A DNA stretch of 64,000 nt from Rhynchonema sp. JSB1_4. Taxonomy: Eukaryota; Nematoda; Chromadorea; Monhysterida; Xyalidae. Positions 1 to 11,000 of the stretch are shown piece after piece; the stretch's first letter is position 1, and every line of letters starts with the position of its first letter. The notes under the pieces were generated by a model. That model made no database searches. It was not told the DNA's origin and saw only the letters and a list, made by a program, of their open reading frames with translations. A program made the translations under genes and the position numbers. The DNA is taken from the NCBI GenBank assembly GCA_030248065.1, contig JASAMV010007929.1, positions 1 to 64,000 of the forward strand, written 5' to 3'.

Positions 1-450
1 GCATATGCACCGGTAAAAATGTGCACAGCACAGAGACATCAAAATGCCAATAAAAAACGTGTTGATCACATGATAACAAGTTGCACAAAATGAAAGAAGA
101 GCGGCACAACAAAAATTCACTTTTCATTATCAACGCCCTCTTCCACAATGGGCGGCATTCACGAAACGGTTGAGTGGAAAGTTCAGTGGAAAGTTTGGTG
201 CAACACATTGTTACCGCATCCATTCCACCGAACTTTCCACTCAACTCAACCGTTTCGAATTCCACCATTCAAGCCTCACCGAGTGCGTTGGCGAGCACTG
301 GCAGTTGAGCGCTGTCAGCTCTGTTGCTGGGCACGATTCCTATGATTGGCTCAACCTCGAAACGCGGGAATGCGAACAGGCCCAGGTGCAAGTCGGAGAG
401 ATGCGAGAACCTGAATAGAGAAACCTTTTTTGGCAGAATATGATCCGAAT
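1..450. repeat. Short hairpin repeat in the 5' flank
   Basis: An inverted repeat lies at about 153-275. The left arm begins ACGAAACGGTTGAGTGG and the right arm ends CCACTCAACTCAACCG TTTCG; both also share a GGAAAGTT/AACTTTCC segment. This is a MITE-like hairpin. Nothing else is recognised in the first 450 bases. Confidence 0.5.
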
Positions 451-3400
451 TTATTCGTCCGTGTCTGACCGCTTTAGATTCAATCGATCAATCACGTCAG
501 CAAGACTCAAATCGGCAATTCCCGATTCGATCGTGCTGGATATCATGCCAAACTTGTAGCTCTCGAGTGACGCACCCAACTTGCCGGTGAGCAATGCTGC
601 CTGAAAGATTTGCACAAAATCAATCGATAATTCAATCAGCGAATCAATCAAACAACCAATCATTGATCGACTAATCCATCCATCAATTATTCAAACACTT
701 GATTTCAAAAAATGACCTGTTCGCAGATGTCAGAAAATTCACATTTCAAGTACGCCGCCGAAAACCCGAACTTGATCATGTATGTCGGCGGATGGGCAGT
801 GAACAATTCGATAAGCTGGAATTGGAAAAACACTTGTGAAAAATGATTGTGGCATTGTGTTTCAGTGACAGACACTGATCATCATGGCACAAAAATGCGC
901 TCCAAACTGAGTTCGCTCAGCCTCAAGCGAAGTGAATGCATGCAAGGCTTCCCATATCGGATGCATCATGCAACTGTAATGTATTTTGGGCTATTTTACA
1001 AGATTCATGTATGTAATGTATAAACATACATATATGTAGGTCAGCAGTTCCCCGATTCTGACGCTTGAAAGAAATCATATTCAATTCACATTACAGAAAA
1101 CTAGGAATTTGACGCATTGGGAATCAAAGTAATTGTGGACCATTTGGGCCTGTTGTGCAACAACAACGACAAACGTAATGCGCACGAAAACGGGCTTATA
1201 TCACAGGGGTCAACTCAAGTGGCCAAAATGACCTCCTCAACTCACTTTGTGGAGTCGTTAACAGATCGTCAACTCACCCCCGAATGCCACGTACTGCGTC
1301 TCGCGCTCGGGGCTGCTGTGAGTTGACGACATTTGACCAGTCGTCAGTTAACCATTGTAATATTAGCCCGAAAACGAACCAATTCCAGCCAGAAATGTGC
1401 GTGCTCCACACGAAGCTCGATGCTTTCATCGTTGTTTGCATTTCGAACAAAGATGGATGACTTCACCAACAAGACCTGCAGCTCACGACAATTGCTGACC
1501 AGCTGGCTAACGGCCACGACGAAATCGAGACGCTCCGAGGCGTCCGGGTTTGTGAATTGCTCCTGAAGGTGGATTACTTTGTTCATTTTGGTCTTGCAAA
1601 CAATGAGGACAAAATACTTTTGTTTGAATCCTTTTTTTGTGATTGAGCTAGAGCACAAATTTTGACCAGCGTAAAATTTGTTCCCCGACGCCAGTAATGG
1701 GCAACTTTTACGCTGGTCGAAAATTGGTGTTCCAACGCAATCAGAAATATGATTCAAACAAAAATTTGTCCTATTTGTCTGCAAAATGAACCAGTATAAT
1801 TCCACTTAAGCCTAAGCCTAGGCCTAGGCCTAGATAGTAGATAGTAGATAGCATTATAAGCCTTCACACTTCGTTATCAGTACTTGGGGTGTTGGGGTTT
1901 CTAGGCTCACGCACTCTTGCCACAGACACAGCATCTTTTTGAGACCAACTTGTAAGAACTGCCCATTTAGCTAGATTTGCAGATGCTATTAACTTTCAGC
2001 ACATCCCATGCACGTATTCGGCAACTGTCTCGTCAAAAGTACCTCTGTCACTTTTATTAGCATGCCATAACTATAGTTCTATGGCGTTTGGACATTGGTG
2101 ATTGGAAGCACAATCAATTCTTTGGACGATTCGGCTCATGGTCAATAAGCAAAATGTCTCCACGACAGCTTGTCTGAAGTTTCAAATTCTTTCAAACCCT
2201 TGGTTCAGTGACTTTCAGCAAAAAGTTAGAAGAGGTGGATTGAAATGTTGTTGTTGTAAACTCATCAGATTGTTGTTGTGAACGCATTTTGAAACATCAG
2301 ACAAACGGTGTAATGGCGCATTTTAGGCACTCATTAAGCGCAGGATCGCCCAAAGATTCGATTGCGGTACAAAACTCCAAAGTCTAACCAACCGCTGTAT
2401 CATTGGTTATTGCAACATGCAAACAAAAGTGACAGGGCTCATTTGAAATTGAGACCCATTGTTCACTCACGTGCAGATCTGAGCCGAACAATGACACCAA
2501 GCGCACGTTTGTGCATCGTCCGAACAACGTGGCCAAGCAACGCCAAGATGCCATTTTTTGGCACAGATTAACGACCAGTTCACGGACACCGTTGCTTCGC
2601 GCGAACACCGCGTACGGTAGGGGAACATCGAATATCGAATCTTGACGTTTAAAATCGAGTTATTGACGGTATTGCTTCTGCCTGTGAGCTGTGCAAAGGC
2701 CATCCGTGGCACACGCTCGTGACACTGACTTGGTGAGCGCGAGCGGTGCATATTGTTGGACAGATAATGGCCCAACTAGAATTCCGACATTGTCATATCG
2801 ATGCTGTTTGATGTCGAAACGATAAGCAAAAAAAATAATCGGGACGGGACCCATTAACAAACCGCCACGGCCATCGAAGCGGACGGACGTAACGGTGCGC
2901 CACGAACGATCAATCAAGTGTTTGAATCGACGGTTGACAGATGAGAGTGCAATGGTGCGAAAGACGTTTTCCGAATAATTTGGCTTGGTGCTCTGCAACC
3001 CTGAGCGCTATGTGTTTCCGTGGTACGGTATTGGACAATGACTTTATAAGAATTGGTCAAATTTTTCCCTGAATCGTGAAGCAGGATAGTGACGGGGCAG
3101 TGACGTTGCGTTGCGCGATCACACACAAAGAATGCAGTCAGTAAATGCTTCAGACCCGCAGCAACGTGGGTGCTCTGCTATAGATTATTTTCAGGTGAAA
3201 ATGTTTTTTGAGAATCAAAGATAGCACAATGGTTAAGAGGGGGCGCGACATTATTATTTTTCACGATACACCGCCTGATTTTATGCCAGAAATTGAAAGA
3301 CGAATCCGAAGGAACATGTCTTACAAAGACAAAATTGACCCGCTCTGTTTTCCGCATGAAAATCACCCCGAAACGGAATGTCAGGACAAAAGTCAGTTTT

Positions 3401-4766
3401 GCTGTAGTCGCTCGGCCGCTTGAAGATTAGACATGAAAAATTATGATGTGGACTCGGCGCTTATGTAATATTTGCGAAACATTTCAGGTGCCACAGAAAT
3501 TGCAACGTCGACAGGTGCTTGGAGCTTGCTGCCGGAAAAAATGTTTCGCAGATATTACATAAGCACCGAGTCCATATCATAATTTTTTGAGGTCGATGCC
3601 TGATTTTCAAGCAGCAACGACTACACAAACACTTTCTGACAGTATGTTCGGGGATTTTCATGCTAAAAGCCCGGGTCAATGTTGTTGTCTTGTAAGACAT
3701 GTCGAAGTCTCTTTCGAAACGTATAAAGGCGTGTCTACGGAAAAATAATAATGTCGCCGGCCCCCAGTGACTGAACGTGAAATTCAGGATTGATTTGATG
3801 AATTATTCTTATATGATCATTGTCCGACCAATATACATATGTAGGATAACAAAAAAATTGGTTGTGCAGTTAGTTTCTTTTATTTCGCTGCCGTGTGTTC
3901 TTAGGCGCATATGGAAACCTCAGTTCGAAGTCGAGGCAGACAACAATATTAACACACGCACAATAAACAAGCCACGCAGTAGTTGACACGCCCAGCTTGT
4001 GTGACTGAAACCTTGTGAAGCATTCGAAACGTGTAAGCCAGCTGCGTGGCTTGATGCCTGCCTCGACTTCGATCTGAACTTTCCATGTGTGATGTAAAAA
4101 CGCATCAGATAGCGGTCGATATCAAACTTCAGTCTATTTAGTCATATCACATCAATGTGACTAGGCAGTCCGACCCAATCACATTGATGTGATGTGACTA
4201 GGCAGACCGATCCGATACAATCACATCCGATCACCAAGTTTGACACCGACCACAACATTGACTAAGAACCATGCCGACATCAAAAACTGCCAAAAACCCT
4301 AAACACCAAACACGCACACCAACTGATTCGCAGCAAGCAACGTGGTCTAGTCATGCTCTGGGCCAGGGTTGGGAAAAAAAAATTTTTTTTGGCTGTTTTT
4401 TTAAAAATTTTTTTTTTTAAAAATTTTTGAAAAAAATTTTTTTTTTTTTTTTTTATGTTTTTTTGCTGGGCAACTGGGGAATAGGTATAGTTCGATTGTG
4501 GCTCACGTGGGGCCAGTTTTAGCATTGGGAAATACTTTTCTGTGTGATCGATTTCTGGCTTATGTAGGTGGGTTTTGCCTCGGTTCGTATGTCCCTTCCC
4601 ATTTTTACAGAGTGGAAAACATTTTTATGCAGCTACTTGGTCATCTTTCAACGGTGTACTTGACGAAATCCGGAACTGCACAACGAACCTGCGTGCAAAT
4701 GCCAAATATCTGCATGAGTGTTTCTGACGGCAAATCATCGATTGTGGTATTCGACACTTTTGGTGC
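451..4766 (-). CDS. F-box protein with LRR-like tail (5' end unresolved)
   Basis: Probable F-box protein, which would act as substrate receptor of an SCF ubiquitin ligase. Exons on the minus strand: 4689-4766, 2863-2992, 2471-2640, 1476-1562, 451-600 (stop TAA at 451-453). All four junctions agree in phase (0,1,0,0). Exon 1 reads IDDLPSETLMQIFGICTQ, a good F-box start. It runs into SENVFRTIALSSVNRRFKHL and RSWRTVTSVRF, which fits the rest of an F-box. The next exons (NGVRELVVNL, RCTNVRLVSLF, QLVSNCREL) look like leucine-rich repeats. About 205 codons are seen. No ATG was found in the first exon, so a 5' exon is missing. The intron 2993-4688 holds a foldback, a MITE and a truncated hAT remnant. 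The family call is fairly firm; the orthologue is not recognised and the substrate is unknown. Confidence 0.55.
1194..1372. mobile_element. MITE family M1 (GTCAACTC hairpin), copy 1
   Basis: Outer ends resemble GGGCTTATATCACAG / CATTGTAATATTAGCC. Inside are inverted GTCAACTCA/TGAGTTGAC stretches around a GAGCGCGAG-like centre. The same plan recurs at least ten more times in the window. Confidence 0.6.
1657..1735. mobile_element. MITE family M2 (GACCAGCGTAA hairpin), copy 1
   Basis: Inverted pair TTTTGACCAGCGTAAAA / TTTTACGCTGGTCGAAAA separated by about 40 bp. The same hairpin occurs at 49343, 50033, 52108 and 60805. Confidence 0.6.
3230..3770. mobile_element. Foldback element in F-box intron
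   Basis: Two arms of about 240 bp are inverted around a loop near 3480-3540. The left arm begins GGGGGCGCGACATTATTATT and the right arm ends AATAATAATGTCGCCGG CCCCC. Matching pairs run all along: CATGTCTTACAA with TTGTAAGACATG, and GACTCGGCGCTTATGTAAT with ATTACATAAGCACCGAGTC. The open frame 3208-3423 lies in the left arm. Confidence 0.7.
3915..4110. mobile_element. MITE family M3 (CAGCTGCGTGGCT), copy 1
   Basis: Imperfect hairpin. AAGTCGAGGCAGACAAC and ACAAGCCACGCAG on the left are inverted as CAGCTGCGTGGCTT and GCCTGCCTCGACTT on the right. Related copies are at 11395 and 26140. Confidence 0.55.
4364..4480. mobile_element. Truncated hAT-like A/T-run element
   Basis: It begins CAGGGTTGGGAAAAAAA and runs through alternating A and T homopolymers, like the full copies at 5028 and 33739. 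The internal body and the closing CCAACCCTG are missing. An imperfect copy of the left flank (CTGGGC) follows. Confidence 0.5.
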
Positions 4767-5027
4767 CTGTAAGCTCGAACTGATTCATTTGGAACTCATT
4801 CATCAGAAACATGCAGTTATCGAAATGACTCTCACATTTTGAATGTAAGCAATCAGTAGTTGCATGCGCGTCATTGGTGGAGGGGAATAAGTGAGTATAT
4901 CGTAGGTCGCGATCACTGCTAGGCTGCTCACGCTCACTTGCACCCACGGGTCGCTCTGAAAGTTTTTGTGTTCTGTTTTGCGTTTTTTTAACCTCGTCAC
5001 TTATGCAACGCGGCGATGCGATGCAGG

Positions 5028-5738
5028 CAGGGTTGGGAAAAAAAAAAATTTTTTTAAAAAAAAAAATTTTTTTTAAAAAAAAAGGTTTTTGAAAAAAATT
5101 TTTAAAAAAAAAAAATTTTTTTTAAAAATTTTCGGGGGAACAAAATGTTCTAAAACGTCCAAAAATGGCCTTTTTGGGGGTTATTTTTTGTCATTTTTTC
5201 TCAAGGGTCGAAAAATTTTCTTCACAAAATCACCTTTGGCGCATGTACTTGGTACCTAAGATACCCCAAATAATGTTATTATACCTTCCCGTAATACATG
5301 GGACACAGTATGCATGTGCCTACAGGGTACTTCGATGTCATACCCCATCGGGTCGGTCATATACGACTGATTCAGCTGCCCGACAAGTATTTCTGCAGCT
5401 TATATTCTCAATTCTGTGTGGTTTATGAGTGAATCTTGCTTATTCGGCCACAAACTGTTGTGTCCGATACCACAGAGCAGCAATCATCGGTCCATATCAA
5501 GCACAGACTGTTGGATCGCACGGAAATGACGTAAACACCCTTGATAAGTGATGCAAACCAAGTCACAAAAGTGACTTGTCAATTAAAGTTGCATTTTTTC
5601 GCGATTTTACGCGTTTTTTAGGCAAATTTGGTAAAAATTTCCCCGAATCTCAGACTTTTTAAAAAAAAATTGTTTAAAAAAAAAATTTTTTTTTTTTAAA
5701 AAAAACTTGTTTAAAAAAAATTTTTTTTTCCAACCCTG
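5028..5738. mobile_element. hAT-like element with A/T-run ends, copy 1
   Basis: Ends CAGGGTTGGG and CCAACCCTG are bounded by an exact 8-bp direct repeat GATGCAGG (5020-5027 and 5739-5746). Long alternating A and T runs flank a body of about 500 bp. The body is nearly identical, in inverted orientation, to 33739-34470. It contains an 87-codon frame (5165-5428) that is open in both copies. Confidence 0.75.
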
Positions 5739-6109
5739 GATGCAGGTCAACGAAATTATTTAATTAATTCACAATACATAAAAACGAAAAGCACGATTAT
5801 TGTGTCCCTCGACTGCTTCAGAAGTTTTTAACGATACAATCAGGCCACCGAGTTCAACCAATTATTCTTATAGTTCCTGTCATGTGCTAGTTTCAATGAT
5901 AATAAACTGACCAATATCGATTGACAAATTGATTTCATGCAGTGAATCATTTTGATGGCACAAACAGCAAAGCCACGCGGGTGTCTTCCGCTAATCCACG
6001 ATATGATGCCCAGAACGATCACTGTATTTACAGATTTTGTGAATAGACGCACAATGTGGAACAATCAAATGTAAAATGAGCGCGCCGAAAACAAGGCTCT
6101 GAAACAACT

Positions 6110-6235
6110 ACAGAAAGTACGAGGTGAGAAGGACGTTCGATTGAATGTTTCACTATTCTGCCAGCTGCGAAATCGGGCTCGTGTTGGCGTAGTTTGCCCA
6201 TAGGTGGGTTTGTGGTTATTATCCACTGATCCGCA
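6110..6235. repeat. Dispersed repeat M4 (CGGGCTCGTGTTGGCGTAG), copy 1
   Basis: Contains AAATCGGGCTCGTGTTGGCG next to a GAATGTTTCACTATTC segment. The same pair appears inverted at 11275-11335 and twice, as a hairpin, at 45810-45990. Confidence 0.5.
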
Positions 6236-6360
6236 ATCCGTTTGCATTTTGTGGGTGGGGTGGGACTCCACAGATGCACTGTTTTGTGCATTTAGTGTCG
6301 CTCCTAGTGAAGGCACACCAAAGGCCCTGAGCGAAACAATCAGTCATATAGTTGGCTAGC

Positions 6361-6738
6361 ACAACGCGATTGTGGGCTGGCTTGGTGACGGAGACAAGAT
6401 GTGGCTACAGTAGCCCATCCACCGTAGCCCCTGGGGCATGAGGGCGTGCGTCGTGTCACGTGTCGATGCATTCTCTGTAATGTTTCATACCCTAATTGTT
6501 CGACATAAGTGAGCGACCTGAATATTATACATAGTTTGTCTTTACACGTTTAGTGACACATGTTCATGGTCGCTGAGTTATGTCGAACAAGTAAGGTATG
6601 AAACATTACAGAGAATGCATGGACATGTGACATACCCGCGACGCATGCCGCCGCCATGCCCCAGGGGTTACGGTGGATAGGCTACCGTAGCCACGTTTTG
6701 TCTCCGTCACCAAGCCAGCGTACAACCGCGTTGTGCCA
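6361..6738. mobile_element. Foldback element upstream of the F-box gene
   Basis: Arms of about 150 bp are inverted around a centre near 6540. Examples are TGGCTTGGTGACGGAGACAA with TTGTCTCCGTCACCAAGCCA, CCCCTGGGGCATG with CATGCCCCAGGGG, and GCATTCTCTGTAATGTTTCA with TGAAACATTACAGAGAATGC. The outer ends include CACAACGCG / CGCGTTGTG. Confidence 0.75.
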
Positions 6739-7025
6739 GTTGACCTGACACGTTTCTTATTTGTGACTTCGTTTTTGAAATTACCGCATGGCCGATGGCA
6801 TCCAAGTTCAAGTTTTATAAAGATCCATATCAATAAAATAACACGAGAAAAAAATGTGGGCAAGAATGGGTTTTTCCCAGTAAAACACGATAATGATAAT
6901 GGCCAATCAGCGACATCATAAATAATAAAGGGTAAGTGAATGTAAGAGCACCGCGAACCTAAAATACAAAGCCCAAGATGTGTGAGGACAGGGACACCAA
7001 TCCAAACGTTTACAAGTGAACAGAA

Positions 7026-7706
7026 TCATACTGTCGAGATCGCATCAGTGAACAGCATGTCGATTAGATCGGAATTGAACAACTGTTCTTCGACCAAACG
7101 ACGCGACTGAAATAATGTCGATAAATTCATTAGGGCAAAACATATTGAGACCAGTCCCAGTTTTAAGCAAACTCATCGCATTGCCCTTTTTGTGACGCGC
7201 AACAAGCTGATGCTTTTGGAGGGGCACCTTCTAAGGCACAAATCTAAAAATTGTCTTTTATTGACCTTCTGATGCCAGTCGATCAGCGTCGGCACTCCCG
7301 TCAATTTCAGCGCCGCATCGGTGCGAAATCGATTCGACTGATCCTTCCATCTGCGAAAAGCAACCGAACTCAATAAAACTGAGTCCGTTTGGTCAGTAAA
7401 AAAACCACTGACTCATCCCGTTTGCCCACGTTGCATCGCACGAATATGCCATCGACATCTTTGAGCAAAGATTCCACCGATTTGTCCACAATTGGCCCCG
7501 CTAAAAAATTAAGCCCGATGTTATTAAAGTGCTAAGATAATAATAAGTCAATTTTAACCAGAACCTTTCACACAGTCAGGACACCAGCTTTGACCATCAG
7601 CCGTTTTCTCGCCGGAAAACAGCACAAATATTGGATTTTTATCCGAATCGGCCGTTTTCAGCTTCGATTGCAACTCATCGTAGCCGTTGACGTCTACTGT
7701 TTTCAT
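7026..7706 (-). CDS. TXNDC17: Thioredoxin domain-containing protein 17 (TRP14-like)
   Basis: Small cytosolic thioredoxin-fold disulfide reductase; the family is kept reduced by thioredoxin reductase and acts on small disulfides and signalling proteins. Exons: 7559-7706, 7413-7500, 7266-7350, 7026-7106, phases 1,2,0. The protein is 133 residues; family members are about 123. The ATG is at 7704-7706 and an AG acceptor-like site lies about 28 nt upstream. The hallmark WCPDC is at residues 41-45, preceded by NPIFVLFSGEK. Later come GPIVDKSVESLL, WKDQSNRFR, the cis-proline segment LTGVPTLIDW, and the C-terminal LIDMLFTDA; all fit TXNDC17. Introns are short (58, 62 and 159 bp). It diverges from ALS2 across 358 bp. 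High confidence; only the exact 3' exon boundary could shift. Confidence 0.9.
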
Positions 7707-8064
7707 TGTTTCGCTAATTTTATTGGTTTTTCCTGCAAATTATGAAAAAAATATTCGCAGCAGAAACGAGCGCTGGTCTTGTCACGTGCATCGGTGACTA
7801 AAACATCATATTGTCTGGTTTGTGAGATGAAAATGACGCAACCAAATGATGATCAACCCGTTTGCTATTGAACTGCAGCCCACGCCCGACTAAAGCCAGG
7901 AAGTGCGTTCTTTTGGACAATTCGGTTTCAGACAAGAAAGTGAGAAAACTTAAATTTTGGAATGGAAAATGAGCAGAGCAGCGAAAGAACGACAAATTTG
8001 TCTTCCTTGTTTTGTCTTTGTCTTGTTTCACATGGATATGGATGGTAGTTTTGTGTTTCAGGAA
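7707..8064. promoter_or_regulatory. Divergent intergenic region, TXNDC17 / ALS2
   Basis: These 358 bp separate the ATGs of two divergent genes and must hold both promoters if both genes start here. No TATA box was recognised. An AG preceded by a pyrimidine-rich run sits at 8060-8061, three bases before the ALS2 ATG. This looks like a trans-splice acceptor. Confidence 0.4.
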
Positions 8065-11000
8065 ATGTTGCTGACCACATGGACTGGCAGCGAAGCTCCG
8101 ACAGTTGATCTTGAGACCGACGGGCCGCCGAGACCGACACGAAGTTCGGATCGAGCTGCCCGATTTTCTTTCGTCATAACGGGACATTCGAGCGAAAATA
8201 CGCTCGACACCGAGCAACCGGAGGCCGATCAGCAGTCTGCTGCATCGTTGTCGTTGTGCTGGATTGATGGAAGCGATGGGAAACTGATGATCGATTCTCA
8301 AATGCCGGCTCCACTCATCACCAACTTGTTTTCAGGTGAGTCAGTTCAAAGACAAGGACAATTGCTCAGTTGAGCCTGAGCGAGCAACCAGAGGTTGCAA
8401 CCGCGCCGGCGATTTGGCAACGTGGCAAGTATCGGATTTTCCGGCCCGCACTGTCGGGCCGGTCCGGGCCGAGGTTTTCCATGGTCGGGCCGGGCCGGGC
8501 CGGACTTCCCTGGGACCGACTAAAAGTCCCGGGGGCCCGGGGCCCGGGCCCGGGATGAGGTGACTAAAAGCCCCGGGGCCCGGGGCCCGTGACTAAAAGT
8601 CCCGCGGTGCTGGCCCGGGCCCGGGCTGGGAGCTTCCTAAACCTCACCGACCTCACACCCAGGGTAGTACTTGGGGGGGGGGGGTGGGGGGGTCCCCCCC
8701 AAATTCATCTATCTATCGTCAACACTTTTTGATTTCATCTATCTATCGTCAACACTTGTGGGCAAATCTATCTATCGTCAACAAATTCTGGGAACAATCT
8801 ATCTATCGTCAACACATTTCGACCCCAAAATGGGTATTTTTGCCTCAAAATGGCTCAAAATCGGTATTTTTTGTCCCAAATAGGCAAAAAATCGCGCGCT
8901 ACGCGCGGATTTAGTACATCTAAGTACATTTTCATTAATATTTACACATTATTACCAACTTAGTACACTATACTATACCTTGATTTTTGGCGACCCCCCC
9001 CCCCCACCATCTATCTATCGTCAACAAGTTTGGGTCGACCCCCCCCCCAGATTTCGGACTTGGGTCATCTATCTATCGTCAACACATTTCGGGTCCCAAT
9101 CTATCTATCGTCAACACCCTGACCAAGTACTACACTGCTCACACCCTCACCACCTTTGAACCTCACCTCCCTAAACCTCACCACCCTCACCCTTCCTAAA
9201 CCTCACCACCCCCAAACCTCACCCCCTAAACCTCACCACCTCACCAACCTCACCACCTCACCTCACCAACCTCACCACCTCACCAACCTCACCACCCCAC
9301 CTCACCAACCTCACTCACCACCCCACGGGCTGGTGAGGTGGGGGTGGTGAGGTGGTGGGGGGAGCTGGTGAGGTGGTGAGGTTGGTGAGGTGGTGAGGTG
9401 GTGAGGTTGGTGAGGTGGTGAGGTGAGGTGGTGAGGTGAGGTGGTGACGTGAGGTCGAGGTGGTGAGGTAGGTGAGGAGGTGAGGTTGGGTAGGTAAGGT
9501 GGTGAGGTTTAGGGAGGGTGAGGTTCGGTGGTGAGGTTTAGGGTGGGTGAGGATTGTGAGCGGTGAGGTTTAGGGTGGGTGAGGTTTTATGGTGGTGAGG
9601 TTTAGGAAGGGTGAGGGTGGTGATGCTGGTGAGGTCGGTGAGGTTTAGGAAGCCCCCCCGGGCTGAGGTGACTAAAAGTCCCGGGACAAGTTTTGTGCGA
9701 AAAAAGTTTCGAGCGCCTAAGGTGGACTCGAACCCTCGACCTTCCGGTTGTGAGTCCGACTACTTACCGTTTCGGCTATAAAGCCGTGTTGACCAAGCTC
9801 CTAAACACGTGCCTTATAAACAAACAAGCAGCAGCACAGTCAGCACAGCTGGCTGGCGCGTTTGTGTGTGTTTGTGTGTGTGTGTGTGTGTGCATGTGTG
9901 TTGTTTGCAGCAGTGTGTTGCGCGCGCGTGTGCGATGCGCATGATTGAACAAGGTGAGACAACCATGCAAGTGCAAGCAGTGTAGTTCCTGGTCCGGAGG
10001 GGGAACAGACGTACCCTCCACTATTTTCGGAGGGGGAACAGACGTAGCTAGCTGGGGGGGGAAGGGGGGGGGGAAGTCCCAATTTGGGGGGGGACGGAAA
10101 AAAGTCATTTTTTGAGGTCGAAAAATTGGACTATTTTTGCCTTCTTTTGCGAAAAATCCCCTATAAAAAGGGTATTTTGGCGTTTTTTTGGAGGTTTCAC
10201 TTAAAGTTTACCTATTTTTGGCCTAAAAATGCCTATTTTAGGCCTAAATTTGCCAATTTTAGGAAAAAATTGGGGGAGCAGACGTACCCGGAGGGGGAAC
10301 AGTGGGGCAGGCGTACCTCGGAGGGGGAACAGACGTACCCGAGGGGGGGACCCCCCTCCCCCCCCAGGAACTACACTGAGTGCAAGGCAGGTCACCCCCG
10401 CAAGCAAATGGTTACTGTATGTATACGGTAACAAGGCAGAACACCGTAACGAAAACGATATAATCTACGTATGTATCTGCGTAACTGGATTACATCGCAA
10501 TGTTTTCAACAGAACACGACTCGTAGAATTTGAAGGTTTCTATTTGATAATGAAGTGATCCCGCTTCAGTCAATTTGGAAGAAGTGAGATGAAATGAAAT
10601 GAAAGCAATGGCCGATTGGGCTGAGTTGAATGAGATGATCAACCAGTTGAAGTGATTTGGGGTGGAGGGGGAGATGGATATGGATAGTTAGACTTGAGAT
10701 GTGTTTGTTAACAAGTTGAGGAGTTCAGTTCAGCAAGATTTACTTGTCCAGCCAGCCACGAAGATGTGTCTTGTCTACCCCTCAAAGTGGTGTGGTTTTG
10801 GGCTCAGCCAAAGGACAGCCGTCCCTGCGTTTCCGCACAACACCTGAGCTAGGTTTGTCCAAAACTTCAGATTTTCGAAGTCAATGCCGTGGTTCAAATG
10901 CCCTGAATTTTCACGTTATTTCAGTTCAGTTCATTTTCCGCCCACCAGAGCGTCTTTCAATTTTTCGTGAAACATTACGGCTCAGAAACCCTCTCAGACC

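Larger units (their letters stand above)
8425..9977 (-). mobile_element. Composite SINE-like repeat, copy 2 (interrupted)
   Basis: Read on the minus strand it has the same order as the copy at 13068: a body with a GT microsatellite (9790-9977), a tRNA-like head (9715-9788), then a GC-rich part built from GGGCCCGGG and GACTTTTAGTC units (9650-9690 and 8430-8640). The GC-rich part is split by the CTCACC hairpin and a nested hAT-like element. A further hAT-like element cuts the 9977 end. Confidence 0.55.

Noticed and set aside
727..846. Plus-strand 39-codon frame starting MSENSHFKYAAENPNLIMYV after a CAG
   Set aside because: It lies inside an intron of the minus-strand F-box gene, with no partner exon or recognised homologue.
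4498..4842. 114-codon plus-strand frame
   Set aside because: It overlaps the F-box exon 4689-4766 on the other strand, which has a clear motif and splice sites.
8660..9137. CRISPR-like regularly spaced repeats (ATCTATCTATCGTCAACA)
   Set aside because: Spacing is irregular, the array sits inside a eukaryotic transposable element with 8-bp duplications, and introns rule out a prokaryotic locus.
9715..9788. Functional tRNA gene
   Set aside because: A and B boxes are present but the anticodon stem pairs poorly, and the same head is part of a repeated composite.
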